From positions 13,515,501-13,579,500 of the forward strand of contig NW_026947506.1 of the NCBI RefSeq assembly GCF_034190915.1: a stretch of DNA of 64,000 nt, read 5' to 3'. Of this stretch, positions 24,794 through 37,440 are shown piece by piece; the first letter of the stretch is position 1, and the number at the start of each line of letters is the position of its first letter. The notes below the pieces were generated by a model. It saw only the letters and a program-made list of their open reading frames with translations, did not search any database and was not told the DNA's origin. The DNA comes from Cavia porcellus (Eukaryota > Chordata > Mammalia > Rodentia > Caviidae). Position numbers and translations under genes: made by a program.

Positions 24794-25889
24794 AAAAATC
24801 AGGGTGCTGAATCTGCCAAGATCCAATCCAGAATGAAGACACAATGGTGAAATTTAAATTGTAACACAGACCAAATAGTAACTTAGTAATTCTATATTAC
24901 TATACAACTTGCTAAGCATTACACTGTCCTTTTTCTATTGAATTATAATAGCCATGACTGTGACTCTAGTAAAAGCTAAAAATGAGACGAATACATGAAA
25001 TTCTTAAGCCTCAGTAGAACAATTCATTAGGATTTGTTACTGATTGCAGGATAAGGAATGCATTTGGAACACTGCAAACAGGCCTGAGTTATCAGGATGT
25101 AAGACTTCTCATTGGAAGCATGTTCTAGAAAATGCATACTTGATTTGGATAATTAGTAAAATGTATTCTCTAAGAGTATTCATCTTTTCATTGATTACTT
25201 CAATGTTCTGCTTTCTGGGAAGTCAGTATATTAACATCCAAACCAGAAATCTGATTTTTGATTGAATAAAAAATGAAAGGAGACGGGAAGGATGGCTTAC
25301 ACTCACAAACTCAGGTTCTTGGGAGACTAAAGCAAGCAGATCACAATGTAAACTTTAGGACTGAAATTCAGCAGGAGATTGTATTGGTATAAACTAGCAT
25401 TGCATTTCAAGTATCATACAAAACTGCCATGAAATTGAAGAAGTAAGTAGCACATGTCAATCAAATCAAAACAGACCTATCTCAAAATACATAGCTCTAC
25501 ATGCTTTTAGTGGCAAATTTACCATCCATCAGAAATACAATTAGAAACTGTCGATTCTAATGCACTAAAAAATACTCAAGACGGTATTATATAAGCTTTC
25601 ACTGTGAATAAACAAGTAATAGATCATGTTCCAAAAATCATATATTTATAAAAACTTATATTAGGATATAAGAAATGTTCTTTCAATTACAATATTTAAT
25701 ATTATGTAATGTCTAACACTAAAATATGACAAATGTTAGGGAAGTGGTATCTTTACATTTAGTGTTTTTCCTTTCTCACAGGAGTGCTAGAATACTAGGC
25801 CACACACTCACTTAGTATGTAGATCAATGCTGAACTACATCCTTAGTTCACTATTGTGTTTTTCTTTTTCTTTTCTTTTTTTTTTCTGT

Positions 25890-26150
25890 TTTTTTTGAGA
25901 CAGGGTCTCACTATGCAGTTCAGGTTGGACTTGAGCTCACTTTGCAGTCCAGGCTGGTCTCCAACTTGCAAGGATCCTCCTGCCTCAGCCCCTCCAGTGC
26001 TAGGATTACAGGCTGCACCAGGCACGGCTTCATTTTTCATTTGCTTATGCAGTTCAGTCTGGACTTGATCTCACTAGGTATCCAGGCAACCTTATAATTA
26101 CCATCCTGCCTCTCATTTGCATGTGCTAGAATTGCAGGCACAATTCTCCT
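25890..26150 (-). mobile_element. Dimeric B1/7SL-like SINE, antisense
   Basis: Two successive antisense B1-like units ('gagacagggtctcactatgc' and, after about 150 bp, a second 'atgcagttcagtctgg'). Arm B carries the mirrored sense B1 at 53,155-53,280, so insertion came before the inverted duplication. Confidence 0.75.
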
Positions 26151-26554
26151 TATCTAACCCTAACCAAAACTCAAAGTTACTGGTTGATTATCAATGAAAA
26201 TATTTTTAAAAATTCTTAATAAGTCAAAGGTGCAAAAACGTCCCCATATTATGTGAATAGCATAAACATTGTACAGAAAGGTCTGTATTTTCAAAAATAT
26301 ATTTAATTAGAAGTTTGAACTTTTCAAATGTTTTGCCAATACTTCTAAATTCTGCACTGAAAGTTGTCAGATAGATGTCCCAATCTGCTGCCTAACTCTC
26401 TCAGTGTCCAGATGTAATTTTGATGAAGAAAATTCTTCCTCTCATGTCACTATAATGTTGGGAGATTACTGACATCAGAAATGATCTCACACATCATTAA
26501 ATGTTATTATGACCCATTAAAATTTATTACAACTTATACTCAAAAACATACATT

Positions 26555-26709
26555 TTTGAGTATATATAATATATATTACTTATTATATATTATATTATTA
26601 TATATAATATATGTTATATATATACATTTATTTTGGTGTTGGAGATTGAACTCCTATCCTTGCACTTGCCAGGCAGGTTTTTATGCCACTGAGCTATATC
26701 ACTGGCCCT
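26555..26709 (-). mobile_element. AT-rich tract plus antisense ID-like SINE
   Basis: A TA-rich run (26,555-26,630) adjoins an antisense SINE, 'ggtgttggagattgaactcc' to 'gagctatatcactggccc' (26,632-26,709). Confidence 0.75.
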
Positions 26710-28830
26710 TTATTTTTTTCCCAAAAAATGTTTTTAAATCTGAAAATATTCCAAAAAGGTAATACATACAAATAAAATTATCTTCTCCAAAATGATACAC
26801 ACAAATAAAAAAGATAATACATAAAATAAAATGATAAGAATATTGGGAAGCAAATGTACAGACAGATTTGATGAAGCACTCTACTATGGATTCAATACAT
26901 TATATGCTTCATACAACTGTACCTATAATACCAATAAAAATATAAATTTGAAAAACACCTAGGATATTCTCTTCTAAAAGCCAAGGGACATTCATTTTTT
27001 TGAAATCCTAAACATAAAATTGGAGAAATGGTCTGTCAAACTATTTAGAAAATACTATACAGGTACAGTCATGTAAGCATGAAATTCAGACAACATATAT
27101 ATACACACTAAACCTAAAAAGAAATATCAAGAAATACATTTCCTTTTTAAAAACCTGAGATTTGATGAAGCTGGCAGTGCAAATAAACAGTAAGATGTAA
27201 TCACTTCTTTACTGAGGTAAACTGATCATTATATGTGTGATGTGAAACTTATTTCTCTATCAAACTTTCAAAAGTACAAACTCCATAGATTCAGAAAAAA
27301 TATAACATTTGAACCTGAAACATCAAAGAAAGTATACAAAAATGACTTGCTCATCTACAAATCAGGAAATCCTTGGACATAAAATTGTAAAGCTACATAT
27401 CTTAATGTGACTTGGAAAAGATAAACTAGCTAATAGTAAGGATTTCTGTCTAGCAAAGAGAATACACAAAGAAATACAAATGCAGCTTCAAAAATCACAA
27501 GAAGGATTGCTGACCCTCTGCAAGTTGTAATGAAATACTTATAGAAACAACAACAAAAGAAAGCTCATTAAAAATACCAGAGCATGACACAGGAAGACAA
27601 TTTACAGAAGGTTTTATATAGAAAATGGGAGGAAAAAAGGCCTAAAATTGGAAGCACAAAACACACACAAATAAATGAAAAGACACAAATAAATTTCAAT
27701 ATGAATCCATGAAACCTGTCAAAATACAAAAGATCCATTATTGTTGCTTACAGGATCAGAAACTATTGTCCACTGACCATGGCTGTAACGTGCACAGTGT
27801 ATTATAAGATTTTAGCTAACACATGCTCTGTGCACTATCAGGTTCTGACCTAGATATCCATTCTCCCAAATAAGTGTACAGCAAAGGCTTAAATACAATG
27901 AGACAAATAGTATGATTTTTGGTGTTCTAGGAAGGTCAAACCCATTAGTTGAGCTCAAGACTCTGAGGGTTAAGACAAAGACTACTCTGAAGTGACTATT
28001 TTTATTAGGTCTAACAACAAAGGATGGGGAAACTAGGAAAGGGAAATCAGTGAGCAGGATCATCAAAATCACTTCAAGGACATGTCCAAGTAATGAATCA
28101 AGTCAATTCAGTAGAACTGTCTTATCATGAAGACATGGTAGGAGTGAGATAGTAGGAGTAATTTCTGCAGCTACAGTCTCTATCTACTTAATTGATGTTT
28201 GAGCCAAGCATCTGCAGCTGTGGCCTTACCTTTGTGGTATCTCGGCCTCACAGGCCACTACAGGCCCCAGCCAGGATCAGTGATTCATAGAGGTTCACTT
28301 ACCATGAAATCACCTCCCATTGCCAGGCGAGGGGCCTAGGCCTAGTACCGACTCACAGATAAACATACAAAGAAAATAATTAATTTTAAATCCTGCTCAG
28401 AGCTGATTTGGAGTGGTCTCCAACAGCGCACCAGCAAAGAGACTTGTGAGCATCCATGGGATGTCTCCAATCTGCTTCTGGGACACTAAGACAATATTCT
28501 CAGTGCATTTGTATCATTGACAGAAGTAGAGAAGCCTGCTCTAACTGTGGAAAGGGAAATTAAATGTTATGCATACAAACAATGGAGACACTTACAGGAA
28601 TTACATTTACCTAAACCAGTGCAAATAAAACTGGAAAATACTACTGGATGAATTAATTATAATATGAACTCTGTATTGTAGTAATTGGGCAATAAAAATA
28701 CATGTGTGGGAGGCTGGGGCACAGCTCTGCACTAGATCACACACACAGTGTTCATCAGTATTGAGGTTGTACAGTCAGCATAACTAATGTACATGAAGCC
28801 ATCAAATATCATCTAGCAGTGAAGAGCAGG
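26710..28830. other. Arm A non-coding DNA, no gene recognised
   Basis: AT-rich sequence with short blocks matching arm B at about 51.3-52.6 kb (for example 28,430-28,480 with 51,500-51,545). A GC-richer patch at 28,190-28,350 has no recognised counterpart. No long or motif-bearing open frame. Confidence 0.5.
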
Positions 28831-29439
28831 GACACAATGTGGAACCAATACAAATGGACAACAGGTTTGTCAAACACAGCACTAGCCCTATTTGGAGCTT
28901 AAGGTTTCTTTCTAACATGGGCCATTCTGTTTATCATATGACATTGTTATGTTCCTTGACCTTCTTCCCTAAATCGCTACTAAATCCTTTATGTTCTATG
29001 TCACAATTACAAGAAAAAAAGCTGAAACACATTTACGTGTTTTCTGATGAGCACAATCACCATAACCTGAAACCTCTGAGTCTGTAGACACCATGGACAC
29101 ACACACTCCTGAACAACAAGGTACAAAATGAACAAAGATCTCAAGGCTGCCAGCTCTCCAACTCTACACCCCAAAACCAATCTCAGTGACTTTCTATAAA
29201 GTACCCTGCATAGAAAGGCAGATGTTTACACAGGTTAAAACAGTTAGAAAAGTTTCCAAAATGTCATAATTAGAACTAGGAATGAAAGCATTTTCTCTTA
29301 AGCTTTGCTCATGCTTGACAGGTGGTGCTTCAAATGCTCAGGCCTGTGAATGATCAATGAAAATATCTGTCCTATCTTCTTGTTATGGAGATGCAGGCCA
29401 GACAGCATGATCAGATTGGGGTACCTCTTAATAATAATA

Positions 29440-29570
29440 AGCAGGAGGAGGAAGAGGCAGAGGAAAAGGAAAAGCAAAGTGAAAAAGGAGAGGAAGAAGA
29501 AAGAGGAGAAAGAGCAGGAAGAAGAAGAGAAGAATCAAAGCAAAGAAGAAAGAAAAATCAAGCTCCAGAT
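29440..29570 (+). repeat. Purine-rich (GA/GGA) tract
   Basis: About 130 bp with hardly any pyrimidines, an irregular AGG/GAA repeat. Open frames across it are low-complexity Glu/Lys/Arg and not credible genes. Confidence 0.85.
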
Positions 29571-29589
29571 TAGTGTTCACTTTTCCAAA

Positions 29590-31460
29590 TATTTCATTGA
29601 ATTGCTCTAGGGAACCTAGTAAATACAGCTCTCAAAAAAGAAAACAATCTGATGAGTCGCATGTTTTACAGTGTACTTTTTAAAGAGTTAAATTAGATAC
29701 ACCACTTGAGGAAACTATTATGGATAAGGAAAGGAAACTATTATGACCAACCCAAAGGAAGTGGAAGAGAAAATGTTTTGCAAATACATAGATGATGCCT
29801 GATCAAGAAACTGTAACTAGAAGCCTTGGATCCTTTAAACAGTTTAACACCCCTGTTTGATCTGTATTTGGGGACATATATGTAACAATACAAAATCATA
29901 ATAAAAACACAAAATGTCTCATTCAGTTTATTGAATACAAGGGCACTGCCATTCACCAGTGGTGCCCTATTGCTAACAGAGGATGAGTCATGAAAGTTGT
30001 ACACCAACATGAGCAAGTATTGAGCCATATCTCTCTAGTGTGCAAAAAGAATAAAGTAAAAAGCTCAAAATAAGGTTTCCATTGAATACTTTTCCTTTTA
30101 TTCTTCAATACTGGAGATTTATCAGAAGACTTAGGTCATGTTACATGAGCTACTGTTCAGCAAAGACAACTCACAGAATTTATATTTCATATTGAAAGAT
30201 AATCTTGCTCAAGTGTGCAGTCTTGGTGCTGTTAACACTTCCTCTCATTCTCCCAAATGCCTGAGAGGAAAGAGGTGAATAATAATTACCCCCCCAGATT
30301 TTACTTTAGCCAACCACTGAAATATTGGTAGGTCATGATTAATAAAGAACCCTGATCTTGAATGGGAATAATGGCAATGTACATTATCTGGCAGTCAATG
30401 AGATACAAAAACTAAAGATCACTCAATCCTGGACAGCTTAGTAAAACGTGACTTGAAAATAACAAAAAAATCAATAAATAAAATAAAAATTTTAAAATTA
30501 AAAATGTGAGCGTACATAGTTTACAGCAGGTTTCCATACTTCACTTTCTGTACAATAAACACATCAAGTACACCTTGAAATTTTCGAATCCTGGGGAAAC
30601 TCTTTTCTACTTCAATGATGGTGTTCACAAAATTTTTTACCTACAGCAAATTCAGACAGTTTCCTAATTTCTGATTTTGTTGTAAAAATGATTATATGAA
30701 ATAATCAGTCATCATAGAAGACATATTTAATTATCACTAAGTTCTCTGTCTCCAAGCCTGCGACTTTGGGCCAACTCAAAGATGAAGCAAACACAATTTT
30801 TCGGTCATGCTTACTCTAAGAACAATCTGACCTAGAGAGATCTTCCATAAGTCCTACAACTGGCACCCTTCAACATTCCAATGACTTCCAAGTCCTTTCC
30901 ACTCTCCTTTGATACACCCTAAGCAGAGACCCCCTCATGCCTAACTATTACTTTCCCTATCTGGGGCTTCTCCTTTACACAACTACTAATTTGATAGTCT
31001 TCAGAGACAATTTCTGCATTTAAACAATGTCTATGATCAGACAAAGCTATCAATTCAGAGATGACACCGCTGTTCCCTTTCATTCAGAAAGATATCACGT
31101 GTATATGACCATAAAAATGCCCCAATATAGGCATTTTTCAATGCAGGTTAATTAGATAGCCTATTCTGGAATTTGTTCCTTAGCAAACATACTTTACCCT
31201 GCCCTTGCTAACACTTTCACATCTGCATTTTCTCAGAATTTGAAACTCCATGGCTGTTCTCAGATAAATGGTCTGTGTCTCCTAAATAATTAAGTATGAT
31301 TAGGAACTTTTTTTGCACTGGTCTGTATGATAAACAGGAGTTCACAAGGTGTTTGGGAAGTCTTCTTCCATTGAGGCACATCACTACACATCTCTGAATT
31401 TTCGGAAAGTGTGACAACACCTGTCATGAGGAATGAAATAGTAGAACAAACTACATGTAG
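29590..31460. other. Arm A non-coding DNA upstream of exon-1 intron side
   Basis: Paralogous to arm B 45.3-50 kb in ordered blocks (30,295-30,395; 30,990-31,460). No coding or RNA gene seen. It would be intron 1 of the minus-strand KRAB-ZNF gene. Confidence 0.55.
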
Positions 31461-31882
31461 GCGATCACTATAAATATAAAAAAGCAAAAGTTTAAGGAGA
31501 GCAGTTGTGGCTATGGGAGTCTGCATCACAGACATTTATAAATTTCAGACCCTCCAGATCTGCTGCTGACAGGAATGAGAGCAGAGACCTAGCTCATTAC
31601 TGCTGCACCAGCTACAAAACACATCAGAGTCAGGCAGACACTTTGAAAGATGATATTCGAGTCTGCTGCTGTCACAGTGAAGACACGGTTCTGGAGGCCC
31701 AGAATCATACGTGCCCCCAGCAAGAGGCAAAAGGGACAGAGCATGACTCACTGTCAGTGCTGGAGGACCTCAGGGGCTGAGGCTAAGCACCAAGGCTCTA
31801 GACATCAAAACTGCTTCTGACCACTTCTAACTAGTCTCGCTCGATCCCACCCCATTTCAGGCCTCCCAGCCCACAACTTCAC

Positions 31883-31885
31883 CAT
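31883..31885 (-). CDS. KRAB zinc-finger protein, exon 1 (start codon only)
   Basis: The minus strand reads ...cacagaATG|gtgaag: a start codon immediately followed by a GT splice donor, the typical first coding exon of KRAB-ZNF genes. Joining it to 16,023 gives M-E-A-V-T-F. The total of 3 + 127 + 61 + 1,840 nt is 2,031, exactly 677 codons including the stop, which supports the model. Intron 1 would be about 15.9 kb, enlarged by LINE-1 and LTR insertions. The arm B copy has the same ATG-donor layout at 44,501-44,506. Transcript evidence is needed for the exon's 5' end. Confidence 0.8.
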
Positions 31886-32110
31886 TCTGTGACTCCAGGG
31901 TCTCCCAGATTCTTTCCTAAGCAGGTCACAGGAAATCGAAGCAATAAAACGCGGTTCAACAAATATTCTGCTCTCACTGTTGGGTAAAGCACACGCAGCT
32001 ACCGCCATGACACCGGAAGGCACCGCCTATCTCGGCTCACCTGATTGGACAGTTCACGTTGCCCGCCACTTCAGCACTGATTGGCTCCTGCTCCACTACC
32101 TTCCCTCTGA
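31883..32110 (-). promoter_or_regulatory. KRAB-ZNF promoter and 5' UTR, arm A
   Basis: Minus-strand promoter with two CCAAT boxes 36 bp apart (attgg on the plus strand at 32,080-32,084 and 32,044-32,048). Downstream are a locally raised CpG content and a 'ccttccggtgtcatggcgg' stretch near 32,005, then the 5' UTR to the ATG at 31,885. Arm B keeps the same boxes at the same spacing, so I read them as functional. No TATA box seen. Confidence 0.78.
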
Positions 32111-33667
32111 CCAAACATAAACACAGATAGAAATTTCTCCTCTAAGAGTGGATCCCTAAGGAAGGATCATAGTACAAAGACTTCTGGAGTTGGCTGTCTC
32201 TACACTGTTAACCTCACTTCTTCTGAAAGATATTTCCACAGAAGGGCTGTATCCCCGCGTTTTCACGGCTGCTTCTTTTTTCTTTCAGGACTCAATGTAA
32301 TGGACTGCAAATGTTTTTAGAAGGCTTCAGGTTCAATCCTCTAGAGGAAGAATCAAACGCCTCTTGTCAGAAAAACAACCTGAGCCCTGGCCAAGCTAGG
32401 ACTCAACGGAATAGAGAGATGGCAGGCTGTGTGAGAGTTCAGTGTTATGGAGTGAGGCAGAAGGCTTCCTTAAAAGATATCCAGATTTATCTCTGTGTGT
32501 CTGTTCAATTTCAGTCCAAACTGACTATGCCCAGAAGAGGAGCAGAATTTCTCTTCAAATGAAAGAATTAACATTAAATGATAACAACAATCTACAATAG
32601 ATGAAAGATGAAAGTAAAGCAAACATATCAACTCTGGCAGACAAGCTTCCTACTTTTCAAGGGTCAAAAAACCTGAATTCTGAAAGTAAGCATATTGCCA
32701 AGCGTGAAGGTCACAATAATTTCTGAAACTGGGCCAAATTCCTCACCCACTCTCCCCTTTCTTTGTGATGAGGCAGGGGCACCTAAAGACTTCAGAGTCT
32801 ATGCTGCACATGCCCTATAAATCCCTCCTCACAGATTGAATTTCTGCCCCTTCAGGACTTTAATATTCCTGCAAGGCATATATTGCTTGGAGCAATGTGA
32901 TACAGTTGTTAACAACTCATTTGGCTTCAGAGATGTGCAGAATATTCTTAAATTACAATAACAGGTGTATCTTGTGAAGTCATGAGAGCTTGATCTGATG
33001 GACCAAATCTGGTTCCTGGATCCTATGTGTCAGGCTTCTATACTATGCTACCTGGAGACCAACATGCAGCTATGAGAAACTTGAACATTATTATATATCT
33101 TTAGCTCAAGGTACTTCATCAGGAAGAGCAAGGCCAATCTGCTTGCTCCTTTAAGGTATCTTATGATGATTCAGGAGTCTAACGTGCAGACAAGGCCCTG
33201 CAAGTTGAAGGTTTGCTCTCTGTTCACTACAGGGCATTTTATTCAGGCATGTAATTTTGGTACTTATATGAGCACGGCCCTTGTATTTGTAACCACTTCA
33301 TAAACATGTGGGAATGATGTAGGGGAATTGCTAGATGTCAGATGTGCCGTGTTGACTGTTTCTATAGTTGAAGAATCAATTTCAAGGAGCAATGGCAGTT
33401 AAGAGAAGGATATTTAGTGCAGAATAAAAATATGAATAGGAATATGGAATGAGAATGGGGAATAGTAGTAGCTCTTGGAGACAGGTGGGGTCTTGAATGG
33501 GTTGCAACCAAACACATGTCTCAAAGGAACTTTGTAGAACAAAATCGTGAGTCACATACAATGTGGGTCAAAGTTTCCATTAACAAGACTGAGAGGATAG
33601 TCACTTAGGTAATATTGATTCAATGGTAATACAGATATATTTATAACATCATTAACCATTGTTAATA

Positions 33668-33765
33668 ATCAATAGTCTTAGTCTTGCCTTTAGTCTTAAT
33701 CTTAGAAGACTTAGTGGTTTTAGATTTAGATTTAGTTCTCTTAGTCATAGTCTTAATGTATGGGG
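33668..33765 (+). repeat. Degenerate TTAGTC/TTAGAT repeat
   Basis: About ten irregular units (tagtctta, agtctta, tagattta, tagtcata) in 100 bp. Confidence 0.65.
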
Positions 33766-34258
33766 GAGACAGAGACCTATCCTGTGTGAGAGTGTTAGGA
33801 CCTATCCTAACGAGATAATTGGAAATCACAAAGGCTTATGTTTATTCCTTAGGGAAGACAGTAGTAAACTACCTATTATGAGTTTAACTTTAGGTGCTCT
33901 TTTAGCCACAGTTTCAATTTCTCATTTTGTCCACTGATTCTCTAGTTGGCCCAAACTGGTCTGAATTCCTAGTATATTTCTGCCTAACTTAGTTCTGTAT
34001 AATAGAAGAGCCACAGAGGTGAAAATGTCCCACACACTCTCATAGACCATTGTAATTTTTTACAGAGGACGAAGCCAATGAATATAGAAATACACTTAAA
34101 GTGGAGTGGCAAGGATAGGTGTAATATCAATTATGGAATAGTCACTAGTGAAGTGCATTTAATACTACCCAGGGGTAAGCTCTAAATGAAGATCCACAAC
34201 CATCTGGAAGCCCATGTCCACTTTTATAAATACAGTGCACTTGAAAATAGATGCACAT

Positions 34259-34370
34259 AGGCTGGGGATTTAGCTCAGTGGCATAAGCACCTGCCTAGCA
34301 AGTTCAATCCCTGGTACCGCAAAAAAAAAGAAAAGAAAAGAAAGAAAGAAGGAAAGAAAGAAAAAGAAAA
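34259..34370 (+). mobile_element. ID-like SINE with (GAAA)n tail
   Basis: ggctggggatttagctcagt ... ggtaccgc then A/GAAA-rich tail. The imperfect duplication gaaaatagatgcac / gaaaatagattcac flanks it. The middle is about 15 bp shorter than in other copies. Confidence 0.9.
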
Positions 34371-34589
34371 TAGATTCACCACGCTGAGGTTAAAACTTTC
34401 CATCAGTATCAAGGTTTTCCATCATTGCTGAGGTTTTCTCACACTCGTTCAGTCATCTAGGCTGTTATACATTTTTTTAGGTTGGGTTCAATTCAGTCCC
34501 CTCGTGTATAACCATATCCTCAGGCATATTTATTTGAGAAATGTTTTGGTATGTTGCTATATAACCCACCAATGCTTCAAACTTGTAAA

Positions 34590-34673
34590 ATTTTTTTTTG
34601 GTACTGGGGATGGAACACATGATCTTTTACTTGCCAGGCAGGTGATTATGCTTCTGAGCTAACTTCCCAGCCC
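34590..34673 (-). mobile_element. ID-like SINE, antisense
   Basis: Poly(T), 'ggtactggggatggaacaca' through 'gagctaacttcccagccc'. Similar flanks ttgtaaaa / ttgtaaat. Confidence 0.85.
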
Positions 34674-36309
34674 AAATTTGTAAATGTGCAATTGGTTTGT
34701 GTAAGCTCCCCTGAGTGCTAGATTATACGAGTGGACAACCATATCCTGCTATGACATATATCACTAAAAAGCATAGGAAAACATAAAAACAAAATACTGT
34801 ATCTATTAACATGCCTATTCCATTTCTTCAGCAAGAGTACTCTATGCAACAATAAAAAGTGAGAAGAAAGTCTCCAACTGCACTTATGCTCACAGGAAAA
34901 TCCACATTCAGACAGTTGAACATCATTTCCTTGTAGAGGGTGAGACTGACTGCTGAAAGGGTGTGCCACAGGGAATCCTTGTGATGAGGCAACAAGAAGT
35001 AAAATTTTTCACTCTGGGAGCTCATCGTGGCCTGCTTCTCCCTTTTCTCAATGGGAAAATGCAACTGCCTTCACCCTAAGATTTACTAGAGGAAGACCCT
35101 TACCTCGAGTCCCTGTAAGGTTCTCATTAAAGTGTCAAATTCATCACCTCTTTCCAGAAACTATGTAAAACCATCACTCTTTTAGACTGATAACAAATAC
35201 TTAATGGATACAAATTAGAGTTTCACACCTGTAAATTTAAGTATGCCCAAATCAAAATGATCTCCATCATTTGGCATTCTTCTCATTGGAATTTTCTTCT
35301 TTGGATTTTCCTTAGAAATATACAAAGGATGATGAAATCCTTATACACTTGTACATTTAGGAAGCTGATATGGATGATTAAATATATTATAGTCTGCTTA
35401 CTTTTATTTTTATAAGAAAATATTAAAAAAGAAAAGATCACTAATTGGAAAATGAAAGATATTTTACATATGGAAACAGGATAAAGAAATGACGGAAGAG
35501 GGAGAAAGGAGATGAGGTGAAATAAACACTTACTGTAGGCTTTTTACATGCACAACATTCTGACAACCAATATAAAGATACACTAGATATATTAATACAA
35601 ATTTTATTCAGATGTTCTTGTTTTTTGATTGTTCATATTGTCACTAGCATGACTTGATGAAGATATAATATAAAATGTGAATGCCTGTGTGTCCTTCTAC
35701 AGAAAACAATAATAAATATTATTTGAGCCATGGATCTGAGTGCAAAATAACTGCCATAAAAATGTGTTGTCATGCAAGAGGCTTGCCATTGGGGAACCAA
35801 AAAAATATAAAGTGCAAAGAGAAGCTTCTGTAGTTGAACTGTCTTAAGCAGGATTGAAGCCATGATCATCCAAGAACATCTTCAGTCTTTGAGCACAGAT
35901 GTTTATTAGGTTTTTTAACATGGGAGTTCAAACTCTTCCCTCTTGGACTTGCTTTATTTGTTCTTTTTGGTCTTAATCTAGCTTCATTTCAGCATTTTGT
36001 AGACTCACATTTTAAACCCTTACACACCAATTACAGAGGTATTCACCCTCTGGTTATACAAGGAAACTTTAAAAGACTTTTCTCAGGAGAGTACAAAAAG
36101 AAATTATTATATACGTGTGTACACATATACACACATGTTGCAGTACCCTCAGTAACAGCATGGAAAGCAGGAGAGAATGTAAGGAGGTTGGTGGGAAGTG
36201 CATCACCAACTCAATAAATCTGAAGTGCTTACACATGTTCCTTGAGGTACAACGTGGCAATGTTTCAGCAACCAAAATAATTGAAATACAGTGTACTTAA
36301 TGTGCCTTT

Positions 36310-36870
36310 ACTATCCCCAATCTAATGAACAGGGATGCCCGCTCCACATTCACATATGGACTATGGTTATGTCAGCCCTATTACAAAAACATCTAATGCT
36401 GATCCCATTCATAGTAGGCCATCACATAACTTACTAAATGGAGTGCAATGAAGAGCATTTATCATCATTTGTATCTGGTGGCTGACAACAGCGCTCACTG
36501 CTGCTGCCCCAAGAAAAATGAATATTGACACAGTAAATAGGAATTTGCTTGGGTCACTGAAACACATGTTAGAACTTTATGGAAGATAATGACAAACAAA
36601 CGTATTACACAGAATGGAATTACTCCTCATAGTGTCATATTTTGCACTTTGACTTCACTAATGGTTGAACTACTACCATTCCCACAAATGATGTTGAACG
36701 GTTCCTTTTCCCCTGCAGCCTCATGAGTACTGCTTTGAGTTCGTGGTGATGTGTTTTGTCTGGAAGGAGATGAGGTTCTAATTTTCATTTCTGCACTGGA
36801 CAAAAATGCACAACAATTTTTTAGGCATTTACTGGCAATTTGTGTTAATTCTGAGAATTGTGTGTACCTT
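36310..36870 (-). mobile_element. Old LINE-1 ORF2 3' fragment, shared with arm B
   Basis: Antisense sequence weakly matching the 3' part of LINE-1 ORF2 (the segment around 'gaaatgcaaatta' in other copies). It aligns with the reverse complement of 39,980-40,590, including stretches unlike the other LINE-1s here, so it probably predates the inverted duplication. Confidence 0.6.
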
Positions 36871-36976
36871 TCATTGTCTTGCTTGTTTGATTTTTAATAT
36901 ATTAGGTCTTGAGGAGTTTCCAGCAAATTAATATAAACTGTTTGGTCTGTTGCAGCATTCCATCTAATTTTCTTTT

Positions 36977-37047
<71 letters not shown>

Positions 37048-37125
37048 TCAGTACTGGGGGTCAAACCCATGACCTTGCTCTTGCCAGACATGTGTTTATG
37101 CTGCTGAGATAAATCCCCAGCCCTC
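36977..37125 (-). repeat. (CT)n microsatellite at the tail of an antisense ID-like SINE
   Basis: About 30 CT units (36,978-37,041), then 'agtactgggggtcaaaccca' through 'gagataaatccccagccc' (37,050-37,123). On the SINE strand the tail is (GA)n, as in the copy at 50,897. Confidence 0.92.
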
Positions 37126-37440
37126 TATCTCATTTTCTTCACAAAACACCAGCAACAGTATCAAGAAATTTTTTTGCATGTCTATAGTCAGAACATGAGA
37201 TGCCTGGCTGCTTCATATTTCATTATTTATGGTTTATAGTGATAGAGGCATACATGTGACTGAAGCACAAATATTATCATAAGAAGTATATTTTCTGAAC
37301 AAGATCATAGTGATTTTCAGTAGTGATCTTTGAATTCTATCCTATATTTACATTCTTGACTTCAACTTGTTTCTTTCCTTAAACTTCAAATGCAGGTATA
37401 GAGACAACTGATTCATATTTTAGCAAGGTTTCTACCTAAA

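Larger units (their letters stand above)
32562..36300. other. 5' flank of the KRAB-ZNF gene, no gene recognised
   Basis: 32,640-32,820 matches arm B 40,930-41,110. About 32,900-36,300 has no counterpart I could find in arm B, so it was inserted here or deleted there. It holds two ID-like SINEs and a degenerate TTAGTC-rich repeat. Frames such as 34,828-35,064 on the minus strand match no family I know. Confidence 0.5.
20485..37440. repeat. Inverted duplication, arm A
   Basis: Matches the reverse complement of 39,545-56,925 in ordered blocks: 20,530-20,760 with 56,640-56,880; 22,920-23,160 with 55,440-55,690; 24,470-24,660 with 54,990-55,200; 25,030-25,270 with 54,480-54,720; 26,170-26,400 with 52,930-53,140; 28,890-29,050 with 50,720-51,110; 30,295-30,395 with 48,725-48,810; 30,990-31,540 with 45,250-45,780; 31,560-32,110 with 44,280-45,240; 32,270-32,820 with 40,930-41,470; 37,130-37,440 with 39,560-39,850. 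The arms are diverged, roughly three-quarters identical by eye, and differ by many private insertions. Confidence 0.85.

Noticed and set aside
29350..29610. Lys/Glu-rich open frame
   Set aside because: Translation of a purine tract, low complexity.
34828..35064. 78-codon minus-strand frame considered as a diverged KRAB or viral fragment
   Set aside because: No KRAB, finger or retroviral motif in the translation and no splice context.
36894..37112. Ser/Leu and Arg/Glu repeat open frames
   Set aside because: Pure translation of the CT/GA microsatellite; likewise 50,695-51,112.
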